NCBI GenBank assembly: GCA_947625585.1
Contig: CANQOZ010000066.1
Coordinates: 1 to 6,808 of the forward strand
Source of the DNA: an uncultured Eubacteriaceae bacterium
GTDB lineage: Bacteria > Bacillota > Clostridia > Eubacteriales > Eubacteriaceae
Reading direction: 5' to 3'
Length of the DNA stretch: 6,808 nucleotides
Shown here: positions 1 through 5,976 of the stretch, in pieces
Numbering within the stretch: position 1 is the stretch's first letter
Layout of the letters: each line of letters begins with the position of its first letter
Program-made: the position numbers and the translations under genes
The notes under the pieces: generated by a model
The model's database searches: none
What the model was told of the DNA's origin: nothing
The model's input: only the letters and a program-made list of their open reading frames with translations

Positions 1-948
1 GATATTTACGAATTTTATAATCTTGGTTTAGATGAACCACTTGGAATTTCAGCAGAACAACAACTTGGATTAGGAGATCTCTTAGATGAAATCCTATTTA
101 ACATTGAAGAACTCTACAATGAAGAGGAGGAAGAGGAAGACATTATTAAGGTTGCTGTAGTTGGGAAGCCAAATGCAGGTAAGTCTACGTTAATAAATAG
201 ATTAATTGGAGATAACAGGTTAATCGTCTCCAACATTCCTGGAACAACAAGAGATGCCGTTGATACAACACTAACTCATAATGGACAGGAATACACCTTC
301 ATTGATACTGCTGGTATTCGTAAGAAGAGTAAAATTTATCATAATATAGAGAAATATAGTATTATCCGAGCGGTTTCAGCCGTTGATAGGGCAGATGTTG
401 TTATTCTTTTGATTGATGCTGAAGCTGGAGTTACTGAGCAGGACATGAAAATAGCCAGTATAATCCAGAATAGATTTAAACCATGCATCATTATTATTAA
501 TAAGTGGGATTTAATCGAAAAGGAAACAAATACCATGAAAAATATGACAGAAGAGGTCAGAAAGAGTTTGAACTTCCTTGATTATGCTCCGATCCTATTT
601 ATTTCTGCAGAAACTGGACAGAGAGTTAACAAAATTTATAATGAAATCAATTTTGTTTATAACCAGGCTAGAAAACGTATTCCAACTGGTAAGGTTAATG
701 ATGAAATTATTCAACTTGTATCAATGAGACAGCCGCCTACAAAAGGAAGCAAGAGACTTAAGATCTATTATGGAAGTCAAGTAAGAATTGATCCACCTAC
801 ATTTGTACTCTTTGTTAACGATCCAAAAATCATGCATTTCTCATATTTGCGTTACATTGAGAATTCATTTAGGAAAGCATTTGGGTTTGAAGGAACCCCA
901 ATTAGAATATTTATTAGAGAACGTAAGAATGATAGAATTGGCCGCTAA
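1..948 (+). CDS. der: Ribosome-assembly GTPase Der (EngA), 5'-truncated by the window edge
   Basis: The reading frame is open from the first base and gives 315 residues. Der proteins are usually about 440 residues, so roughly the first 125, most of GTPase domain 1, lie outside the window. The visible part starts at the end of domain 1 (the G5-like ISAE at 16-19), followed by an acidic linker (six Glu at 41-46). GTPase domain 2 is complete: G1 GKPNAGKST at 55-63, the G2 segment PGTTRD at 80-85, G3 DTAG at 102-105, G4 NKWD at 167-170 and G5 SAETG at 202-206. The C-terminal KH-like domain follows, ending IRERKNDRIGR. Two tandem GTPase domains plus a KH-like domain are diagnostic of Der, an essential factor in maturation of the 50S ribosomal subunit. 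Nothing looks degraded. The last codons form the left arm of a terminator hairpin shared with the convergent GH25 gene. Confidence 0.97.
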   Translation, partial: DIYEFYNLGLDEPLGISAEQQLGLGDLLDEILFNIEELYNEEEEEEDIIKVAVVGKPNAGKSTLINRLIGDNRLIVSNIPGTTRDAVDTTLTHNGQEYTFIDTAGIRKKSKIYHNIEKYSIIRAVSAVDRADVVILLIDAEAGVTEQDMKIASIIQNRFKPCIIIINKWDLIEKETNTMKNMTEEVRKSLNFLDYAPILFISAETGQRVNKIYNEINFVYNQARKRIPTGKVNDEIIQLVSMRQPPTKGSKRLKIYYGSQVRIDPPTFVLFVNDPKIMHFSYLRYIENSFRKAFGFEGTPIRIFIRERKNDRIGR

Positions 949-960
949 AACAGCGGCCAA
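938..960. terminator. Hairpin terminator shared by der and the convergent GH25 operon
   Basis: TTGGCCGCT (938-946) and AGCGGCCAA (952-960) form a perfect 9-bp stem, five of the pairs GC, around a 5-base loop. It is the most GC-rich spot in an AT-rich neighbourhood. The left arm encodes the last Der residues and part of its stop codon. The right arm ends 2 bases before the stop codon of the GH25 gene on the other strand. Sequence after the stem is AT-rich on both strands but lacks a long unbroken T run, so termination efficiency is uncertain. Its place between two convergent genes fits a bidirectional terminator. Confidence 0.7.
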
Positions 961-962
961 AA

Positions 963-1736
963 TTAGTTAAATAAATTCATGAAAAAAGGTTGATCATAGC
1001 TGTTATTAAAATCAGCCAGATTCCCATTATATAGGTCCATATCAACAAAACCTTTATCTCCACCAACGCCATTAAGAAGTCCACGCCAGCTAAACTGCCA
1101 GAACTCCCAGTTCTTATTTACATTTGCTGGATCGTTACTATTAATGTCACAAATCCAAAACTTAACTTTATCCTTGAGATTAGCATCTTTTAGATAAGTA
1201 TCATAAGTATTCGAATTTGTATATAAGACAGGAGTTTGATGATACTGTTCGTTTAGACGATCAATGACTTTAGTTAAATTTGTAATAACCTTTTTCGAAT
1301 CAGGCAAGTTTTTACTTGTTTGATCATCAATTTCGAAATCGATAGCTGGAGGTAAAGTTGCACTTTCTACTGGGACATTTTTAATAAACCACTCTGCAAT
1401 CGCTTTACCATCCTTTTTAAAATCATAGTAGAGATATGCACCTTTTCTTATATTTGTATCATTGATATCGGACCAATTTTGTTCAAATTTCTTATCAAGA
1501 TGATCTGTACTTTCAGTCGCTTTAATATAAGCAAAGGAGATCCCCTGATCTTCAACTTGTTTCCAGTCAATATCTCCCTGGTATGAAGAGACGTCAATTC
1601 CAATTACCTTCATTACTTTAGACGTTTCATTATTTCTAATAATACTGGCTATTAAGTAAACAGCTAAAATTACAACTAGAACAAAGCAGAAAGCTGCAAT
1701 AATAATTCTAATTCGAAGTTTGTTTTTTTGATTCAT
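963..1736 (-). CDS. Membrane-anchored GH25 family lysozyme (N-acetylmuramidase)
   Basis: The 257-residue protein has a short basic N-terminus, one hydrophobic segment at about 9-33 with no evident cleavage site, and then a GH25 catalytic domain from about 43. GH25 enzymes cut the beta-1,4 bond between N-acetylmuramic acid and N-acetylglucosamine in peptidoglycan. Family landmarks are present in order: GIDVSSYQG at 46-54 (Asp48), AYIKATES at 69-76, YLYYDF at 101-106, the catalytic strand PAIDFE at 130-135 (Asp133 and Glu135), FWQFSW at 212-217 and VDMDLYNG at 231-238. The active site therefore looks intact, and the domain probably faces the wall while anchored in the membrane. No wall-binding repeats are visible. 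The start is supported by an ATGA overlap with the 57-residue ORF upstream and by an AGG about 8 bases before the ATG. It is the last gene of a three-gene minus-strand operon. Whether it remodels the cell's own wall or attacks other cells cannot be told. Confidence 0.9.
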   Translation of the reverse strand: MNQKNKLRIRIIIAAFCFVLVVILAVYLIASIIRNNETSKVMKVIGIDVSSYQGDIDWKQVEDQGISFAYIKATESTDHLDKKFEQNWSDINDTNIRKGAYLYYDFKKDGKAIAEWFIKNVPVESATLPPAIDFEIDDQTSKNLPDSKKVITNLTKVIDRLNEQYHQTPVLYTNSNTYDTYLKDANLKDKVKFWICDINSNDPANVNKNWEFWQFSWRGLLNGVGGDKGFVDMDLYNGNLADFNNSYDQPFFMNLFN

Positions 1737-1906
1737 TCTTTAAACCTGTCTTCTTCGACTAAAATACTTTCAAGCTTACTTTCTAACCAGTCGAGATACT
1801 CTACTTGATTTTCGTTTCTTGTTTTATTCCTGGTCTGACTAACTAACATTACTAACTTGTCAAATTCCCTGGAGATAGCAGGAAATTGTTCCATTAAATG
1901 TGTCAT
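1733..1906 (-). CDS. Small 57-residue hypothetical protein between the PepD-like and GH25 genes
   Basis: An open frame starting MTHLMEQFPAISREF and ending EEDRFKE fills the gap between the two larger genes exactly. Its ATG overlaps the upstream stop as ATGA (1903-1906), and its TGA overlaps the GH25 start as ATGA (1733-1736). An AAAGAGGA ribosome site (1910-1917) lies 3 bases before its ATG, a slightly short spacing. The protein is charged and probably mostly helical: it has no Gly or Cys, a single Pro, and a stretch YLDWLESKLESILVEE (37-52) that could form an amphipathic helix. I recognise no family. Two exact start/stop overlaps plus a ribosome site make it a credible gene that annotation pipelines with a length cutoff would miss. 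It could be a small partner of either neighbour, or serve mainly to carry ribosomes to the GH25 gene. Confidence 0.75.
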   Translation of the reverse strand: MTHLMEQFPAISREFDKLVMLVSQTRNKTRNENQVEYLDWLESKLESILVEEDRFKE

Positions 1907-3354
1907 AATTCCTCTTTTGATATATTTTCAATAACTTTTTTTAATAATTCATAAACCCGAACAGCCGAGTTTAAATCTAATTTTTCATGCACTGTTTGAG
2001 CGTTTTCAACTGTTGGTCCTATTGAGACAATATCAATATCTGGAAGTTTTAACTTAAATAGTCCATTTTCTAAAACTCCATTAAAATACCGTATTTTCAT
2101 ATTCTTTCCTGTTTGTTCTTTCCAAGTATTTGATACAAGTTGATCAAATTTTGACTTTGGATTTAGAACGTAAGGAGGGACCACTTCTGCTTCACTAATT
2201 CTTGCATGAGAGAAAGAGTAAAACATGTTAATTTTGCTTTTTAAAAACCCGTTATAATTGGCATTAACAAACTTTATTTTCTCACCAATTAGGACATTAT
2301 CATTTTCAGTAAAACAATAGAGTATGTCTGAGCTAGCTAAAGGGACTCCATCGTTATTAAATTCAACTCCATTAGGAAGAAAAAGCAGATTAAACAGCAT
2401 ACTCGCTGAACTATCGCTGTCAAAGGCCATTAACTTATCTGCTTCACTAATCGGTTTGATTACAAATTTCAACTGGGGGTCACACAAACTGTAACAAGGC
2501 AGAATAATCGTAATAATATCATTAACTAACTGAACCATCTCCTCTTCTTCAAGTTGGGTTATAACTTTCATGGTACCACGATCTAAAGTTCTACCTAATG
2601 TTGGTCTACAGTTAATATCAACGATTTGAATTTGATTACCCAGTAGCATTAGATGAAACAGGATATGAGCTAGTATTTTAGCTGGATTCCCTAAAGTACT
2701 AGTTGTATAAAGATTAGCCCAGCTTCCAGTTAAGCCAGAGACCTCTAATTCAAAAACAGATCCAAGAGTTAACTTCTTTCTATAGGTATAATTACCATGA
2801 AGAACTTCGCTTCCGGAGCAAGCTAGGATCAGATCGCCTTCTTTATCATAATCTAAGTTTATTAGATATTTAGCTGTTTTAAAAGCTTCCATATCTATCT
2901 TAGTGGCACCTGACATTGCCAGTTCCTTATCTCTAGTTATGATAAAAACCATTTCAGGATGATTGAAATCCTTCTCTTGTAAAAGTAGAAGCATGTAGAT
3001 AATAGCAATAGCATTCGTTGCACCAAAGTTAGTTCCTTCTGATGAGATATAATTCTTATTATCATCTACTTTTAAAGTAAGTAAATCCTTTTTAAAGTCG
3101 AAATCAACGTCAGCTGCCATAATAGCTGGCATGTCGAGATGTGTTTGGAGTATAATTGCCGGTTTATTTTTATATTCTTTACCTGTTGCTGGTACTGTTA
3201 TGATTATATTTCCATCATTTGTAGAGTAACCATCAGCATCTAATTTATTAAAAGCTTTGATAAGTTCGGAATGGAATAAATGATCTGAACCAGCGACATG
3301 TGGTTTATTCAAAAGGTTAAAAAAATATTCAATTATCTTGTCTTTTAGTTCCAT
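1903..3354 (-). CDS. PepD-like (M20 family) aminoacyl-histidine dipeptidase homologue with degraded active site
   Basis: At 483 residues this matches the usual length of PepD (about 485), and the fold landmarks follow in order: PAIILQTHLDM at 65-75, SSEGTNFGATNAI at 104-116, FIITRDKELAMSGA at 137-150, YLINLDYDKEGDL at 163-175, a lid domain from about 200, and IVSIGPTVENAQ near 442-453. PepD enzymes are two-metal peptidases that split Xaa-His dipeptides. Here metal ligands His72 and Asp74 and the Asp at 168 remain. The bridging Asp of the usual GADNG motif is Thr113, the catalytic Glu of the usual DEE is Lys143, the lid His of the GGHSG motif is replaced (Trp212), and the C-terminal ligand His of the AHSP motif is Gln453. 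These comparisons rest on my memory of family motifs, not a computed alignment. The frame is uninterrupted, so this looks like a conserved non-catalytic paralogue rather than a decaying pseudogene. No good ribosome site precedes the ATG. It is first in the operon with the 57-residue ORF and the GH25 gene. Confidence 0.82.
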   Translation of the reverse strand: MELKDKIIEYFFNLLNKPHVAGSDHLFHSELIKAFNKLDADGYSTNDGNIIITVPATGKEYKNKPAIILQTHLDMPAIMAADVDFDFKKDLLTLKVDDNKNYISSEGTNFGATNAIAIIYMLLLLQEKDFNHPEMVFIITRDKELAMSGATKIDMEAFKTAKYLINLDYDKEGDLILACSGSEVLHGNYTYRKKLTLGSVFELEVSGLTGSWANLYTTSTLGNPAKILAHILFHLMLLGNQIQIVDINCRPTLGRTLDRGTMKVITQLEEEEMVQLVNDIITIILPCYSLCDPQLKFVIKPISEADKLMAFDSDSSASMLFNLLFLPNGVEFNNDGVPLASSDILYCFTENDNVLIGEKIKFVNANYNGFLKSKINMFYSFSHARISEAEVVPPYVLNPKSKFDQLVSNTWKEQTGKNMKIRYFNGVLENGLFKLKLPDIDIVSIGPTVENAQTVHEKLDLNSAVRVYELLKKVIENISKEEL

Positions 3355-3403
3355 ATTCGGTTAGTTTTGGGTAAATAGATAAAAAATCGAAAGCGAGTTT
3401 ATC
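3355..3403. promoter_or_regulatory. Divergent intergenic region, PepD-like operon (-) and lipoprotein (+)
   Basis: Only 49 AT-rich bases separate the two divergent start codons, so the promoters of both transcripts must sit here or reach into the coding ends. I could not pick convincing -35/-10 pairs on either strand; TAAATAGATA (3372-3381) is a possible plus-strand -10 area. Ribosome sites are weak on both sides: GAAAGCGAG before the lipoprotein ATG, and nothing purine-rich close to the PepD-like ATG. The spacing implies overlapping and possibly mutually exclusive transcription starts. Confidence 0.4.
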
Positions 3404-3940
3404 ATGAAAAAATATTTATCTACTTTAGTTGTATTGTTGATCTTAATTTTAACATTAAGTGGTTGTGGAGGTGGATCGAACACAACAGATTCAGGAAACA
3501 ACTCATCGAATAACAGTTCAACTACAACTGATAGTAATGCATCAAACGATACGGCAGCCAATAATAACTCTTCTGGAACAAGTACGACTAACAGTAACAT
3601 CGTTGGGGACTGGAAGTTTGTTGGTGATGTTAATGATGTAAATTATGAAATAAATCTTGATTTAGAAAATGATGGAACTTATTCTTTAGATGTTGAAGAT
3701 ACATCAAAAGACGAAGCTGGTGAATCTGAAATGGAAGGAACTTATACAGCATCAGATAAAGTCTTATCTTTAACAACAACAAGAATAAATGATGATAATC
3801 AATACTTTACCAATGGTGTAGTTACAGATAGTGTTGTTGACTTAAACTATACTATTGACGGTAAAGCTTTAACAATAAGTAATGCAAACAGTGTCTTAGG
3901 GATCTTACCGACTGATCTCATATTGACACGTGATGATTAA
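3404..3940 (+). CDS. Putative lipoprotein with Ser/Thr/Asn-rich linker and lipocalin-like domain
   Basis: This 178-residue protein begins with a lipoprotein signal: MKKY, a hydrophobic stretch at 5-18, and the lipobox LSGC with Cys21 as the predicted lipidation site. It should be exported by Sec, lipidated, cut before Cys21 and held on the outer face of the membrane. Residues 22-65 are a low-complexity tether made almost wholly of Gly, Ser, Thr, Asn, Asp and Ala. From 66 a small beta-rich domain follows: IVGDWKF, then YEINLDLENDGTYSLDVED, EGTYTASDKVLSLTTT, YTIDGKALTIS and a final LILTRDD. This pattern (G-W near the start, alternating strands, a D-G-turn-Y) resembles the lipocalin-like domains common in Gram-positive lipoproteins, which usually lack a known ligand. 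The domain assignment is by pattern and uncertain. Its stop lies 3 bases before the next gene, a predicted membrane protein, suggesting joint function at the envelope. Confidence 0.88.
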   Translation: MKKYLSTLVVLLILILTLSGCGGGSNTTDSGNNSSNNSSTTTDSNASNDTAANNNSSGTSTTNSNIVGDWKFVGDVNDVNYEINLDLENDGTYSLDVEDTSKDEAGESEMEGTYTASDKVLSLTTTRINDDNQYFTNGVVTDSVVDLNYTIDGKALTISNANSVLGILPTDLILTRDD

Positions 3941-3943
3941 GGA

Positions 3944-4585
3944 ATGTCGAAATTTTATTATTCAGGTAAAATCCAACAAGAAAATTATTTAACGAATAAA
4001 GATAATTTATTAAGAGAGGTATATGGAAAGTATCAGTTAATTTTAACTGAAGCTTTCCTATTCCTCTTTTTTGCACTATTTGCCATACTCGCTTCAGTCT
4101 TTAAATTGGAAAATTACCTGGCTATTCCTTATTTTTATTCAAAAATTTTGGGAATAACCCTAATTGTCTTAGCTCTGGTCTTTGAATTAACTTACCGTTT
4201 TGTTCTTAAGAAGAAAAGCGGTAGATTCCTGCGACCAAGAATTATAGCTTATGTCATTTTAGGTTTAATATTAGTTTTTGTACCAAACTCTCTTGATGCA
4301 TTTGTTTACCGACTCCTAACTTTCTTCTTTATAACAGTAGGTTTTATTAGCTTAATGAGAAAGCATAAGAGTAGCATGCAGATGGTTGTCTCGTTTGGAA
4401 TGATTGTAATTGGCTTTTTCTTTTTTTTGTTTCCCCATATGAATAATTACAAGGACCTTGTTTTCTTTACACTAATTGGAGTCCTTGGAATTTACCTCTT
4501 ATATCATGGCTTTGATTTTCGTAAACGCTTTAAACCGTATGAAGATGAACAAAAGGGTTTTACCGATTATAAAATTGAAAATTAG
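3944..4585 (+). CDS. Six-helix integral membrane protein, possibly DUF308/HdeD-like
   Basis: The 213-residue protein has a polar N-terminus (1-30), about six hydrophobic segments (roughly 32-54, 66-87, 98-115, 119-137, 145-165 and 170-189) and a charged tail (190-213). The helices come in three pairs joined by basic loops (KKKSGR at 89-94, MRKHK at 138-142), a layout reminiscent of the HdeD/DUF308 family of small membrane proteins. I see no decisive motif, so the family is tentative and the function unknown. By the positive-inside rule both ends probably face the cytoplasm. The ATG follows the lipoprotein stop after only GGA and in the same frame. The nearest SD-like stretch, AAGGA (3939-3943), abuts the ATG with no spacer, so translation probably depends on reinitiation by ribosomes finishing the lipoprotein. 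No alternative upstream start exists because the lipoprotein stop is in frame. Confidence 0.85.
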   Translation: MSKFYYSGKIQQENYLTNKDNLLREVYGKYQLILTEAFLFLFFALFAILASVFKLENYLAIPYFYSKILGITLIVLALVFELTYRFVLKKKSGRFLRPRIIAYVILGLILVFVPNSLDAFVYRLLTFFFITVGFISLMRKHKSSMQMVVSFGMIVIGFFFFLFPHMNNYKDLVFFTLIGVLGIYLLYHGFDFRKRFKPYEDEQKGFTDYKIEN

Positions 4586-4597
4586 CGGTATTAATGA

Positions 4598-4611
4598 GGT
4601 AAACGTTTTGA
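4598..4611 (+). promoter_or_regulatory. Candidate cre (CcpA-type) operator upstream of fprA
   Basis: GGTAAACGTTTTGA matches the Gram-positive catabolite-responsive element consensus TGWAARCGYTWNCW at 12 of 14 positions; the first T and the C at position 13 differ. It includes the 8-base palindrome AAACGTTT (4601-4608). It ends 49 bases before the fprA ATG and starts 12 bases after the preceding stop. A CcpA homologue is not in the window, and AT-rich DNA yields chance matches, so this is a hypothesis. Confidence 0.35.
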
Positions 4612-4617
4612 TTCTAG

Positions 4618-4640
4618 GTTAAAATTATTTTAACTAATAT
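4618..4640 (+). promoter_or_regulatory. AT-rich palindrome and possible -10 element of the fprA promoter
   Basis: GTTAAAAT (4618-4625) and ATTTTAAC (4627-4634) form a perfect 8-bp inverted repeat around a single T. A 1-base centre cannot close as an RNA loop, so a dimeric protein-binding site is likelier than a terminator. TAATAT (4635-4640) directly after it could serve as a -10 box; the -35 at the matching distance (TTCTAG, 4612-4617) is poor. If that promoter is real, the palindrome fills the spacer, where a bound protein would block RNA polymerase. Confidence 0.35.
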
Positions 4641-4647
4641 TGTTTAT

Positions 4648-4654
4648 AGAAAGG
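4648..4654 (+). promoter_or_regulatory. Ribosome binding site fixing the fprA start
   Basis: AGAAAGG lies 6 bases before the ATG at 4661. It decides in favour of that ATG over an in-frame TTG at 4640, which would have no ribosome site and would add seven residues not expected in the family. Confidence 0.7.
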
Positions 4655-4660
4655 CTTGTA

Positions 4661-5854
4661 ATGAATACAACTTTTATAAAAGACGGAATTTATTGGATTG
4701 GTGTCCATGACTATACAACATACATGTTTGAAGGCTGCTGGCCAATCGACCAGGAAGGTGTTAACTACAACGCTTATCTAATTGATGATGAAAAGGTCAT
4801 CTTAATTGATACAGTCAAAGAATTCATGGCTGAAGAATATATTGAAAATATAAAATCAATCATCGGAGATAAGGACGTTGACTACTTAGTTATTAACCAT
4901 ATGGAACCGGACCACTCAAGTAGTATTGAAGCCGTTATCGCTGAATGGCCAGATGTTAAGATCATTGGTAACGCTAAAACATTCCCAATGTTACAGAACT
5001 TCTACAGAGTCCATAAAAACTTAATTGAAGTTTCAAATGGTGAAACATTAGATCTTGGTGGAAGAGAACTCCAGTTCTATATGACACCAATGGTACACTG
5101 GCCAGAATCAATGGTAACTTTTGATGTTCAGACAGGTACTTTATTCTCAATGGATATCTTTGGTTCATACAAAGCAACAGTTGGATCAATATTTGATGAT
5201 GAAAACGAAGTTGAAACCTTCTTAGAACCAACATACCGTTACTATGCAACAATTGTTGGTAAAGTAACAGAAATGGCTAAGAAGTCTCTAGCTGCTTTAA
5301 CACCATTAGTACCAAGTATTAAAACTATTTGTCCATCACATGGACTCGTATGGAGAACAGATCCTGGATATATCTTAAATCTTTATATCAAACTTGCTAA
5401 TGCTGAAGTTGAAGAAGGAGTCGTTATTGCTTACGGTACGATGTATGGAAATACTCGTGAAAGTGCTGAAATTATAGCTGACGAATTAAGAAACTGCGGT
5501 GTTAAAACAATCAAGTTCTATGATGTTGGAAGAACAAATATATCCTATATTCTAGCTGATATTTGGAGATATCAAGGATTATTCCTAGGTGCACCATCTT
5601 ATTATGGACAAATCCTACCAACTATGGAAAATCTACTTTATAAGTTAGAAGGTAATAAAGTTAGAAACCATGTATGTGGATTCTTTACCGACTTTAGTTG
5701 GAGTGGTGGAGCTAATAGAGTATTTGATAAATTTATTCAAGCTACTGGAGCTAACTGTCCTGCTGAAATGGTTAACGTTAAAGGTTATCCAACAGATGAA
5801 GATGAAAAGAAATTAAGAGAAATGGCAAGAGCTGTTGCTCGTCAGTTAAAATAA
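4661..5854 (+). CDS. fprA: Flavodiiron protein FprA (O2/NO reductase)
   Basis: From the ATG at 4661 the protein is 397 residues, the usual size for a two-domain flavodiiron protein. The N-terminal metallo-beta-lactamase-like domain (1 to about 250) carries every diiron ligand: His80, Glu82, Asp84 and His85 in HMEPDH, His146 in VHWPE, Asp165 in SMDIFGS and His227 in CPSHG. The C-terminal flavodoxin domain (about 253-397) has the FMN phosphate loop YGTMYGNTRES at 258-268, GAPSYYG at 310-316 and FSWSGGA at 345-351. Such proteins are cytoplasmic and reduce O2 to water, or NO to N2O, with electrons from rubredoxin or reduced flavin; which substrate dominates cannot be read here. There is no fused rubredoxin or flavin reductase domain and no rubredoxin gene nearby, so the electron donor must be encoded elsewhere. 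A cre-like site and a palindrome lie upstream, and a strong terminator follows, so it is probably transcribed on its own. Confidence 0.96.
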   Translation: MNTTFIKDGIYWIGVHDYTTYMFEGCWPIDQEGVNYNAYLIDDEKVILIDTVKEFMAEEYIENIKSIIGDKDVDYLVINHMEPDHSSSIEAVIAEWPDVKIIGNAKTFPMLQNFYRVHKNLIEVSNGETLDLGGRELQFYMTPMVHWPESMVTFDVQTGTLFSMDIFGSYKATVGSIFDDENEVETFLEPTYRYYATIVGKVTEMAKKSLAALTPLVPSIKTICPSHGLVWRTDPGYILNLYIKLANAEVEEGVVIAYGTMYGNTRESAEIIADELRNCGVKTIKFYDVGRTNISYILADIWRYQGLFLGAPSYYGQILPTMENLLYKLEGNKVRNHVCGFFTDFSWSGGANRVFDKFIQATGANCPAEMVNVKGYPTDEDEKKLREMARAVARQLK

Positions 5855-5863
5855 AACATAGTG

Positions 5864-5891
5864 TCCCGGCTAGTCCGGGATTTTTTATTTT
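5864..5891 (+). terminator. Intrinsic terminator of fprA
   Basis: TCCCGG (5864-5869) pairs with CCGGGA (5875-5880) across a 5-base loop, and the T-rich run TTTTTTATTTT follows at once (5881-5891). A GU pair may lengthen the stem by one. It starts 10 bases after the fprA stop and separates that gene from the orphan gene downstream. Confidence 0.9.
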
Positions 5892-5932
5892 AATTAAAAC
5901 TTTTAATATCTTTCAGCTTAGGCAAAATTAAA

Positions 5933-5960
5933 TATAAAAGCTTAATGAACTATTTAAGCT
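5933..5960 (+). promoter_or_regulatory. Candidate promoter -10 and inverted repeat before the acidic orphan gene
   Basis: TATAAA (5933-5938) matches the -10 consensus at five of six positions. The -35 region is weak (TTTCAG at 5911-5916, 16-base spacer). Just downstream, AGCTTAA (5939-5945) and TTAAGCT (5954-5960) form a 7-bp inverted repeat around 8 bases, covering the expected transcription start. A further AGCTTA sits at 5915-5920. The arrangement would suit a repressor operator, or a small leader hairpin ending 3 bases before the ribosome site AAGGTGA (5964-5970). No regulator gene is in view. Confidence 0.4.
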
Positions 5961-5976
5961 GTTAAGGTGAATTTAA

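Noticed and set aside
339..536. Minus-strand open frame inside der
   Set aside because: It lies opposite the GTPase domain 2 coding sequence, which carries all G motifs; no ribosome site or recognisable protein.
788..970. Plus-strand open frame overlapping the end of der
   Set aside because: It is an out-of-frame shadow of the KH-like domain and would read through the terminator stem.
1903..3354. PepD-like gene as a frameshifted pseudogene
   Set aside because: The frame is complete from ATG to TGA with family-typical length; only individual active-site residues are changed.
3361..3600. Minus-strand open frame opposite the lipoprotein start
   Set aside because: Its Leu/Val-rich product comes from the complement of the Asn/Ser/Thr-rich tether; the opposite strand has a clear lipobox protein.
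3459..3641. Plus-strand open frame inside the lipoprotein gene
   Set aside because: Out-of-frame reading of the low-complexity tether, with no ribosome site.
4618..4634. Palindrome before fprA read as a Rex site or as a terminator of the membrane-protein gene
   Set aside because: The half-sites GTTAA and TTAAC are 7 bases apart, not the 4 of the Rex pattern, and a 1-base centre with only AT-rich pairs cannot make a stable terminator hairpin.
4640..4660. TTG at 4640 as an upstream start for fprA
   Set aside because: The ATG at 4661 has AGAAAGG at good spacing and starts the protein where flavodiiron proteins normally start.
4974..5252. Minus-strand open frame inside fprA
   Set aside because: It is opposite conserved diiron-domain codons and has no recognisable features.
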